Assembly: GCA_955652635.1 (NCBI GenBank)
Contig: CATPBN010000159.1
Location: 1-16,794, forward strand
DNA: 16,794 nt
Source: an uncultured Gemmatimonadaceae bacterium
GTDB taxonomy: Bacteria > Gemmatimonadota > Gemmatimonadetes > Gemmatimonadales > Gemmatimonadaceae
Direction: 5' to 3'
Position numbers and translations under genes: made by a program. This document shows positions 7,029-13,029 of this stretch, one piece after another. Within the stretch, counting starts at the first letter, position 1. Each line of letters starts with the position of its first letter. The notes below the pieces were generated by a model, which was not told the DNA's origin, searched no databases, and saw only the letters and a list, made by a program, of their open reading frames with translations.

Positions 7029-8111
7029 TCATCCGCCAATGCCTCGCTTTCTTGAGCGACAGAGATCCCTGATCACCCGCGCAATGTCGCGCACCGCCGC
7101 CACACGATCAGCGCCGGCCGTTTCCATGGCGGCTTGTGGCATTCCATAGATGATAGAGCTGTCGCGGTCCTGTATTACCGCCTTTCCGCCGGCGTCGCGA
7201 ATGCGTCGCAAGCCTTCGGCGCCATCACGACCCATTCCGGTAAGGATGACTCCCACTGCCTCCGCGCCAAACGCTTCGGCCGCGGAAACGAAGAGGGGAT
7301 CGGCCGCGGGTCTCACGCCCCATATCGACGGGGAAGTATCGAGGCAAATCGTCGCGGCGCCCGAGTCACCGCTGACCGTCATGTGGAACCCGCCGGGCGC
7401 CAGGTAAACGTGGTTCTCGAGGACAGGCTCTCCTTCGACGGCTTCGGCAACCGGCAGCGGACTCATCAAGTCAAGCCTGTGCGAGAGGCTTCGCGTAAAC
7501 TCTCCCGGCATGTGTTGGACGATGAGCACCGCTGCGCTCAATGTGTCCGGGAGATGCGGGACGATCTCTCCGAGAGCCCGCGGCCCGCCGGTCGACGCCG
7601 CAATCACGACGACGCGACTGGCCGCGCCGGAGATTTTCTTGGGAACGGTCTCTGCCCCGACCGGAACACCCAGCTCGGACGGCGTGCGAACGCCGGCCAT
7701 GTTGACCGCGCGCGCTGCGTTGAGCGCGGCGAGCAATTCCTGCCTGACGGTCAGAAGATCTATGCTGATCGGCCCCGACGGCTTTCTCACGAATTCGACC
7801 GCGCCGCGTTCCAGAGCCCGCAGTGTCATCTCGTTTCCACGCTCGGACCCGGCGGCGCTCAGCATCACGACCGGTCGCGGCAACTCCCGCATGATCGTGT
7901 CGAGTGTCTGTAGCCCGTCGAGCCGTGGCATCTCGATGTCGAGCGTGACGATGTCAGGGTTGAGAGAACGGATCGCCTCGATGGCCTCGATTCCGTCGGC
8001 CGCCGTTCCGACCACCTGAAACTCGGACGTGGATTCAACCATCTCGGAAATGAGAGCGCGCATGAAAGAACTGTCGTCGACGACCAGCACAGTGGAAAGT
8101 GTCCCCGTCAT
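7029..8111 (-). CDS. cheB: Chemotaxis response regulator protein-glutamate methylesterase CheB
   Basis: The enzyme removes methyl groups from, and deamidates, chemoreceptor side chains, and is switched on by phosphotransfer from CheA. The 360 residues show a receiver domain (about 7-125) with acidic D12/D13, phospho-acceptor D58 in LDIEMP and K110, then a linker, then the methylesterase domain (about 165-355). The catalytic triad is visible: S173 in ASTGGP, H200 in QHMP, and D296 in GMGRDG. Both halves are intact, so a functional two-domain CheB is expected. It follows cheR by 15 nt and is the last gene of the chemosensory cluster. Its partners are CheA and receptors encoded outside or at the right edge of the window. 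Confidence 0.97.
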   Translation of the reverse strand: MTGTLSTVLVVDDSSFMRALISEMVESTSEFQVVGTAADGIEAIEAIRSLNPDIVTLDIEMPRLDGLQTLDTIMRELPRPVVMLSAAGSERGNEMTLRALERGAVEFVRKPSGPISIDLLTVRQELLAALNAARAVNMAGVRTPSELGVPVGAETVPKKISGAASRVVVIAASTGGPRALGEIVPHLPDTLSAAVLIVQHMPGEFTRSLSHRLDLMSPLPVAEAVEGEPVLENHVYLAPGGFHMTVSGDSGAATICLDTSPSIWGVRPAADPLFVSAAEAFGAEAVGVILTGMGRDGAEGLRRIRDAGGKAVIQDRDSSIIYGMPQAAMETAGADRVAAVRDIARVIRDLCRSRKRGIGG

Positions 8112-8126
8112 CCCGGCACGGCGGCG

Positions 8127-8948
8127 CTAAACCTTGCGGAAAATGCGCTCGCGCGCATTGACCGGGGAAAAGAGTCCCCTCGCATCGCCCAGAAGTGTCT
8201 CGACCTTGCCGAGTACGAGAAACCCACCGGGAGTGAGTGTTTGATGGAAGTGAGCAAACAGCGCTTCCTGCGCGGCCCGCTCGAGATAGATGATCACGTT
8301 GCGGCAGACGATCAGATGCGCGTTCTCGAAAGGCGGCTGGAAGTGCAACAGGTCCCGAGCTTCGAACGTGACCAGCCGTCGAACCTCCGGCAACATTGTG
8401 CGGAGTCCGGCAATTTGCGGGAAATACTGGTCACGCAGATCGGCCGGCGTATCGCCGAGCGCAGATTCGGCATAAACCGCGCGCTCGGCTTCGCCCAAGC
8501 AGTCGGTATCGATGTCGGTCCCCACGATCGAAACGGATTCCAGGCCTCCTCCGCCGTTCGCTGACGAGTGCTTGTGCATGAGTATGCCGATGGAGTACGG
8601 CTCCTCGCCCGAAGAGCAGCCGGCGCTCCAGACGCGGATCTCGCGCTCGCCCTTCTCCATGAGAGCAGGAACGACCTTCTGATCGATCGCCGAGTACGTC
8701 TCCCAATTGCGAAAGAACTTGGTGACGTTGACGGTGAGCGAGCGGATCAGTCGCTCGTACTCGCGCGGATCGTTATCAAGCATCCCCGCGTATTCGGCAC
8801 AGCCTGACGCGCCTCGCGCGCGAATGCGAACCGCGATCCGCCTGCGCAGGCATTTGTCCTTGTAGCTCGAGCACTGAAACCCGCTGTCGCGCGTGATCTT
8901 GTCCATCAGCGCGCGGAATTCGGCGTCATCGCCCCCCTCCTGGATCAA
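8127..8948 (-). CDS. cheR: Chemoreceptor glutamate methyltransferase CheR
   Basis: The enzyme methylates receptor glutamates with S-adenosylmethionine, opposing CheB. The 273 residues show the helical CheR N-domain (about 10-75) with basic KDKCLRRRIAVRIRARG (30-46), NVTKFFRN (74-81), the SAM-binding VWSAGCSSGEEPYS (106-119), GTDID (143-147) and CRNVIIYL (215-222). No TPR extension is present. The start is uncertain. I use TTG at 8948, which lies 14 nt after the upstream stop and has no clear Shine-Dalgarno. A GGAGGGGGG stretch just downstream leads to ATG codons in the wrong frame, and the next in-frame ATG (8906) would still leave most of the N-domain. Confidence 0.94.
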   Translation of the reverse strand: MIQEGGDDAEFRALMDKITRDSGFQCSSYKDKCLRRRIAVRIRARGASGCAEYAGMLDNDPREYERLIRSLTVNVTKFFRNWETYSAIDQKVVPALMEKGEREIRVWSAGCSSGEEPYSIGILMHKHSSANGGGGLESVSIVGTDIDTDCLGEAERAVYAESALGDTPADLRDQYFPQIAGLRTMLPEVRRLVTFEARDLLHFQPPFENAHLIVCRNVIIYLERAAQEALFAHFHQTLTPGGFLVLGKVETLLGDARGLFSPVNARERIFRKV

Positions 8949-8962
8949 CTCGGTGGTGGCTG

Positions 8963-10255
8963 TCAGGAGCGGTTCGACGGTTGTGGGGCGTTCTTGTCTG
9001 CGCGCGCGATTCCCTCGAGCGCGGCGGAGAGATTCCGCCGCAACTGCGGCAGCTCCGGAGCGAGAGTTATTCCCTTCTCCGCGGCGTCGCGCGCGTGCGC
9101 GAACTCGCCCCGCTTGAGGTATCCGGCGGCAAGATTGTTGAGGAGCACCGGCGATTCCGGGTGTGTCTCCGCGGCAGCGGCCAATAGCAGGATCTCGCGA
9201 TCCGGATCATCGGTCATCGCGGCCACCTGCGCCGCGTAGTGAAACCAGACGGGCGGCGGCTGACTGGAGCTCCACAGACTTCGCGCCTCACTCAGCGCCA
9301 CCTTGGCGGATTGCAGATCCCCGAGACGAGCGGCGATGATCGCGGATTGCAGCTGAATGAGTGGCTCCGCGCCACCGCCAGCGGTGATCGCGCGGTCGAT
9401 CACCAGCTTGGCTTTTTCGAGTTGGCCCAGCTGCTCATAGGCGAGCGCGAGATTGTGAAGCAACGCGGTCTTGCTTGGCGCGTTCGGAGCCGACGTCATA
9501 AACGCGTTGACCGCGCTCGCCCACTCCTTTCTGCGTAACGCGATCAATCCAAGATGAAAAGACGCGACGGGGTCCGTAGCTTCCTCCACCAATGCGCGGA
9601 ACTCACGCTGCGCTTCGTCGTGCATTCCAGCTCTGTACAAGGCGCTGGCAAGCTCGCGCCGCTCCAGCGGGCTGGCATTGCGGGGAAGTGTCGGCGTCGT
9701 TCTCTTGCGGCCAACCGGCAACAGAAACGAGGCATTGAGCAGTCCATAAAGCGCCTTGCCTACATCAAACTCACCGAGGCCTGAGTCGCGGATCAGTGCG
9801 TTGATGTCACGATGACCATCGAGTAGGGGAAGCAGCGCTTCCTGCTCTGGCGAGAGGTTGTCTCTGTTCCTGGTGAGGCGCGGACGGTCAATGCTGTAGA
9901 CCACATCGAAACTCGGTATTTTCTTCTCGATGAGCGACCACTCGTCGACGCGCCGCGCGCCTTCGAGCAGCAACGACTGTGGGTCGACTGAGACCCGCTC
10001 AGCGCCCTCTTCCGGCTCGACACCGGGCTCGAAGTTGAACGTTCCGCTCGTCCACGTGAACAGCGTGTAGACCGCGTTCTCGGTATCGAGGGGACGATTG
10101 ACGATCGCGGCATGACAGATACGACCGCTGTCGAAATAGATCGACCCGAAGCTGTCGTGGAACGAGAGACCGAGACAGCCGCTCTTCTTTCCCATTGAGA
10201 GCAGCTGCAGCACGTCGGGGAGGCTCGCCTCCTTCAGGCTACCCTTGATAGCCAT
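8963..10255 (-). CDS. DUF4388 (PATAN)-TPR fusion protein
   Basis: The 430-residue cytoplasmic protein starts with a DUF4388/PATAN domain (about 1-110: MAIKGSLKEASLPDVLQLL, then SGCLGLSFHDSFGSIYFDSG, then a FTWTSGTFNFEPG strand region). A conserved connector LLLEGARRVDEWS (95-107) and a winged-helix-like segment (about 135-180) follow, then TPR-type helical repeats (about 198-418, for example LLHNLALAYEQLGQLEKAKL and LLNNLAAGYLKRGEFAHARD). The PATAN domain is named after cyanobacterial PatA; related regulators act in phototaxis and pilus control. A scaffold role here is inferred. AGGA precedes the ATG at a suitable distance, and the ATG overlaps the preceding stop by one base (TGATG). The architecture suggests an adaptor between the che proteins and the MglA switch. 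Confidence 0.88.
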   Translation of the reverse strand: MAIKGSLKEASLPDVLQLLSMGKKSGCLGLSFHDSFGSIYFDSGRICHAAIVNRPLDTENAVYTLFTWTSGTFNFEPGVEPEEGAERVSVDPQSLLLEGARRVDEWSLIEKKIPSFDVVYSIDRPRLTRNRDNLSPEQEALLPLLDGHRDINALIRDSGLGEFDVGKALYGLLNASFLLPVGRKRTTPTLPRNASPLERRELASALYRAGMHDEAQREFRALVEEATDPVASFHLGLIALRRKEWASAVNAFMTSAPNAPSKTALLHNLALAYEQLGQLEKAKLVIDRAITAGGGAEPLIQLQSAIIAARLGDLQSAKVALSEARSLWSSSQPPPVWFHYAAQVAAMTDDPDREILLLAAAAETHPESPVLLNNLAAGYLKRGEFAHARDAAEKGITLAPELPQLRRNLSAALEGIARADKNAPQPSNRS

Positions 10256-10473
10256 CAGCGCATTTCCTCGATCATTCTGTCAGCGATGTTGTCCCACTCG
10301 CGTATGACTCCAGCATCCGGAACTGGAGTAGCCTCTTTCTTCTGCACGGGGCTGCTCTTTGGCGTGGGGTCGAGCGACTCGACACGCTTCGCGATCTCAT
10401 GGCTGATGTCGGCCATGAATTCGGCGAACTCGCCGCTATCGTCCTCCGCTCCTTTGTTCACGCCTCGGGCCAC
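10255..10473 (-). CDS. Small acidic protein of unknown function between mglA and the DUF4388-TPR gene
   Basis: I do not recognise this 72-residue product. It has two probable amphipathic helices, about 13-34 (GEFAEFMADISHEIAKRVES) and 55-71 (GVIREWDNIADRMIEEM), joined by a proline- and lysine-containing flexible stretch (36-53). There is no membrane segment and no cysteine. The start is GTG at 10473 with AAAGGA 8 nt upstream (10482-10487), 2 nt after the mglA stop. Its stop overlaps the next ATG by one base. The good ribosome-binding site and tight packing argue that it is real. Its place suggests a partner or regulator of MglA or the PATAN protein, which is inference. Confidence 0.78.
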   Translation of the reverse strand: MARGVNKGAEDDSGEFAEFMADISHEIAKRVESLDPTPKSSPVQKKEATPVPDAGVIREWDNIADRMIEEMR

Positions 10474-10475
10474 GC

Positions 10476-11081
10476 TCAGGATCCTTTCGAGGCGGGGGCG
10501 CTGAGTCGGCCGAGCACCTGCGACGCGATGCTGCGAAGGGTCTCGAAGACCCCGCCGCCGTTTATGGCGGTGGCCGCGAAATACGGTACAGCTCGGAAGT
10601 TGAGCGTCTCGTCCAGCTCCTCCATGCTGCTTATCTCCCCTGGCGGAAGATCACGCTTGTTGTACTGCATGACGAGCGGAAGGGAGCGCGGATCGAGGCC
10701 TTCGTCCGCGAGATTCGCGTGCAGGTCCTGAAGGCTCTCGATGTTCTCGGCCAGCTGTCGCGATTGGCTGTCCGCGACGAACACGACCCCATCCACTCCC
10801 TGCAGCACGAGCTTTCGCGTGGCTGCGTAGTAGACCTGTCCCGGCACGGTGTACAGCTGAAAGCGCGTCGCAAATCCGGAAATGGTTCCCAGATCCAGCG
10901 GAAGGAAGTCGAAGAAGAGCGTCCGATCGGTTTCAGTCGCCAGTGAGACCATCTTGCCCTTTCGTTCCTCGGGCAGCTGGTTGAAGACGTGCTGAAGATT
11001 GGTCGTCTTGCCCGATCGACCTGGACCGTAGTACACGATCTTGCAAGTGATCTCGCGAGTGCCGTAGTTGACGACCGACAT
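10476..11081 (-). CDS. mglA: MglA-like small Ras-type GTPase
   Basis: This is a bacterial Ras-superfamily GTPase. In Myxococcus, MglA-GTP marks the leading pole and drives gliding and type IV pilus motility. The 201 residues align by eye with M. xanthus MglA without gaps through the switch regions: P-loop GPGRSGKT (19-26); STETDRT-like LATETDRT (47-54) with R53, the intrinsic arginine finger position; TVPGQ (78-82) with Q82, the catalytic glutamine position; and NKRD (141-144). The G3 box is VPGQ rather than DxxG, as in MglA. I start at ATG 11081, which overlaps the roadblock stop (TAATG); the longer open frame upstream only shadows that gene. Downstream effectors could be pili, but none is encoded here. 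Confidence 0.95.
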   Translation of the reverse strand: MSVVNYGTREITCKIVYYGPGRSGKTTNLQHVFNQLPEERKGKMVSLATETDRTLFFDFLPLDLGTISGFATRFQLYTVPGQVYYAATRKLVLQGVDGVVFVADSQSRQLAENIESLQDLHANLADEGLDPRSLPLVMQYNKRDLPPGEISSMEELDETLNFRAVPYFAATAINGGGVFETLRSIASQVLGRLSAPASKGS

Positions 11082-11560
11082 TATTTGCCGAGTGGGCCGA
11101 AGAGTGCGTCGAGGCTGCGATTGAGCTCGCCCTCGAAATCTCCCGATGGACCCTTCCCCCGGACCTCGGTCGCAGGGCTCAGCTTTTCGATCGCCTTCTG
11201 AAACTCCTCGAAGTAGATCTCGACAACTCCGAACGAGCTTTCGCGGTCGAACACCCCCACGAAAAGAAGTTCGTGCGGCCCCGCCGCGCAGCGCGCCATG
11301 AAGACCTGCCGGTCTACTCCCGCGTGGTGCATCTCCAGGAACGGCTTGCCGTCGAGCTGTCTCCCGAGCTCGCGGGCGGAAGCATTGATCGCGGACGTTA
11401 GCGCACAGACCGACATAACATCGGCGGCACTGGAGAAGCCGAACTGGCCGACGGCCTTCCCGGTGGGATAGAGCAATACGCCGGATATCAGACGTGCATC
11501 GTCCATGAGCCGCCTGAGCGGTCCTGCCACCCACGGCTCCGCTACTGTTGGATGCGTCAT
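11081..11560 (-). CDS. Roadblock/LC7-like protein directly upstream of mglA (MglB-like position)
   Basis: The 159-residue soluble protein has a probable roadblock/LC7 fold (about 10-128): helix WVAGPLRRLMDDARLISGVLL, strands KAVGQFG and ELLFVGVFDRES, and a helix VEIYFEEFQKAIEKL. A C-terminal tail (130-159) ends in a short helix ELNRSLDALFG. Its place directly before mglA, with a one-base stop-start overlap, matches the mglB-mglA arrangement in which MglB is the GTPase-activating partner. The sequence is not obviously an MglB orthologue, so activator function is inferred. The ATG at 11560 overlaps the upstream roadblock gene by 4 nt (ATGA). This is the most divergent of the three roadblock-like products and has the extra tail. 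Confidence 0.75.
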   Translation of the reverse strand: MTHPTVAEPWVAGPLRRLMDDARLISGVLLYPTGKAVGQFGFSSAADVMSVCALTSAINASARELGRQLDGKPFLEMHHAGVDRQVFMARCAAGPHELLFVGVFDRESSFGVVEIYFEEFQKAIEKLSPATEVRGKGPSGDFEGELNRSLDALFGPLGK

Positions 11561-11922
11561 GGTTTATCTCGGGCTGCCTTCATCATATCAAGTCTCACTC
11601 GTCCCAGGTTGGCGTCAGTCGTGACGATGGTGACGAGTACGACGTCGCGGGCGCCCACGACGCAGATTTGTCCCCGCTCGGCCTCTAGGCGCATGAACGC
11701 TGGAGTGCCGAGACGGGCAGCATCCGATGCGCGCGTTACTTTGGAGTAAAGATAGGCCGCCAGCGCGGCTGTATGCTTGCGTGAATCCGCACCGCCGCTC
11801 GCAGCGCCCTTCATGGGACTCGTCTCGACGATCAAGCCGTCGGATGCGCCCACGATCATCGCGGCCACGACACCTGGCAGATGCGAGAGAGTCGTCACGA
11901 TTTCAGCGAACGCGCCTTTCAT
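11557..11922 (-). CDS. Roadblock/LC7 domain protein
   Basis: The 121-residue protein is almost entirely one roadblock/LC7 domain: an N-terminal helix (MKGAFAEIVTTLSHL), the family pattern PGVVAAMIVGASDGLIVET, a helix HTAALAAYLYSKVTRASDAA, then strands FMRLEAERGQICVVGA and DVVLVTIVTT, and a final helix. Such domains dimerise and regulate Ras-like GTPases. I start at ATG 11922, with AGGGG 5 nt upstream and an ATGA overlap with the previous gene. The open frame continues to 12090, but that part is low-complexity Gly/Arg/Ala shadow of the preceding gene. Its stop overlaps the next roadblock gene by 4 nt. Confidence 0.87.
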   Translation of the reverse strand: MKGAFAEIVTTLSHLPGVVAAMIVGASDGLIVETSPMKGAASGGADSRKHTAALAAYLYSKVTRASDAARLGTPAFMRLEAERGQICVVGARDVVLVTIVTTDANLGRVRLDMMKAARDKP

Positions 11923-12293
11923 GCGCGCCCCTGCATCCAGTTGATCGCCAGCGCCACCGAGCGCGTGAGCACCCGACGCACCAGCCCCAGCGGCACCGCC
12001 GACGACGAGGCGAGAAGTACTACGCTGTCCTCGGGCGCGGGGGCGAGCGCAATCGTCGCCGCGTCGGTCTCCACCACGACAGCGATCCACGCGCCAAGGG
12101 ACAGGAGCCGCATCGAGCGAGACACTTCCCTGCTCACGCCGCTCAACGCCGATCCGATCTCGGCGGAAATATCGCGGCCGCGATCGTCGACATAGCTGCC
12201 GGCGAGCGGGACGCCCGCCCCATCGAGCAAGAGTGCGGTCTGCTCGGCCTCGCCGATCGCAGTCGCGAAGAGAGTGCGGGTCGACTCAGCCAT
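11919..12293 (-). CDS. Roadblock/LC7-like protein
   Basis: The 124-residue protein has the secondary-structure order of a roadblock fold: helix (STRTLFATAIGEAEQ), strand-turn-strand (TALLLDGAGVPLAGSYVDD), a helix with SAEIGSALSGVSREVSRSM, strands GAWIAVVVETDAATIALAPA and DSVVLLAS, and a C-terminal helix VRRVLTRSVALAINWM. Sequence identity to the neighbouring roadblock proteins looks low, so an old divergence or separate origins are likely. The ATG at 12293 lies within the end of the DUF4388 gene (8-nt overlap); the stop overlaps the next start as ATGA. It probably pairs with one of the other two roadblock proteins or with MglA, by analogy. Confidence 0.78.
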   Translation of the reverse strand: MAESTRTLFATAIGEAEQTALLLDGAGVPLAGSYVDDRGRDISAEIGSALSGVSREVSRSMRLLSLGAWIAVVVETDAATIALAPAPEDSVVLLASSSAVPLGLVRRVLTRSVALAINWMQGRA

Positions 12294-13029
12294 GCTTCGG
12301 ACCGTCGTCGTGTGGGGTGATCTCGATCAGGCCAGTGCTCAGCATGCCGTAGATGATCTTGGCGACCTCGAACTCCGGGAGCACCAGGCGCTTTCCTATC
12401 TCGTGAAGGTTCCTTTCTCCGTCTATCACCGACAGCACTTCCCATTCGCGCGGGAGCAAGTCGATGAAGGATTCGGGACCGTCGTCGAGCGGTGCCAGGC
12501 GCGGGAGAACCCGTGCATCCGGGATCTTGTCCGCCATCCGCGACCACTCGTCGATGCGGCGTGCGCCTTCCATCAGCAACGACTCCGTACTCACTCGCAC
12601 AGCGATGTCTTTCCGAATGGGCCGCGGCGGCTCCTCGGTAAAGGAGAAGAACCCTTCGGACCACGACATGAGATCGAATACGACGGTCTCGATCTGCTGC
12701 CGCATGAACCGGTCGATGTCCCGCGGAGTCACAATTCCGTGCGCGACGAGAATCTCGCCGACCCGACGCTTGTCGCCAGCACGCTGCATCGCGGTGGCGC
12801 GCGCGAGATCGGCTGCCGTGGCTTTCCCAGACCGCTCGAGAATCGTGCCGAGCAGGTGCGGATTGCTCTTCATCGTGGCCGCGACGATGGTGCCCGCGTC
12901 GAAGAAGACACTCCCTTCGTTGTTTCGCTCGGGAGAGGTGATGCGGAGCGTTCCGGTCTTTCTGCTCAGATCGAGAAGCTGGAAGACGTCGTGAATGCCG
13001 AGCTCGCGGAGCGGTCCTTCGATGGCCAT
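12286..13029 (-). CDS. DUF4388 (PATAN) protein with an embedded two-repeat module resembling the T2SS E/PilB N-terminal domain
   Basis: The 247-residue cytoplasmic protein opens like the 430-residue DUF4388 protein (MAIEGPLRELGIHDVFQLL, then KTGTLRITSPE and GSVFFDAGTIVAA). It then inserts two similar units, LLGTILERSGKATAADLARA (59-78) and RVGEILVAHGIVTPRDIDRF (89-108), each followed by a short helix. These resemble the MshEN/T2SSE_N repeats found in secretion and pilus ATPases. The DUF4388 strand region resumes (MSWSEGFFSFTEEP), then the connector LLMEGARRIDEWS (151-163) and a winged-helix-like end (about 190-237). GAGGG lies 8 nt before the ATG, which overlaps the TPR stop by one base (TAATG). 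A link to pilus machinery is an inference from the repeat type. Confidence 0.85.
   Translation of the reverse strand: MAIEGPLRELGIHDVFQLLDLSRKTGTLRITSPERNNEGSVFFDAGTIVAATMKSNPHLLGTILERSGKATAADLARATAMQRAGDKRRVGEILVAHGIVTPRDIDRFMRQQIETVVFDLMSWSEGFFSFTEEPPRPIRKDIAVRVSTESLLMEGARRIDEWSRMADKIPDARVLPRLAPLDDGPESFIDLLPREWEVLSVIDGERNLHEIGKRLVLPEFEVAKIIYGMLSTGLIEITPHDDGPKHG

Noticed and set aside
8694..8708. NWETY in CheR, similar to the NWETF receptor tether pentapeptide.
   Set aside because: It sits in the conserved FFR-region of CheR rather than at the C-terminus of a receptor, where the tether works, so the likeness is probably coincidental.
11082..11534. N-terminal extension of about 150 codons on the MglA open frame.
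   Set aside because: It lies out of frame over the roadblock gene, is low-complexity Arg/Gly, and MglA homologues start at the MSxxNYxxRE motif, which is at 11081.
11923..12090. N-terminal extension of the middle roadblock gene.
   Set aside because: It is an Arg/Gly/Ala-rich shadow of the preceding roadblock gene. The ATG at 11922 has AGGGG upstream and begins the domain.
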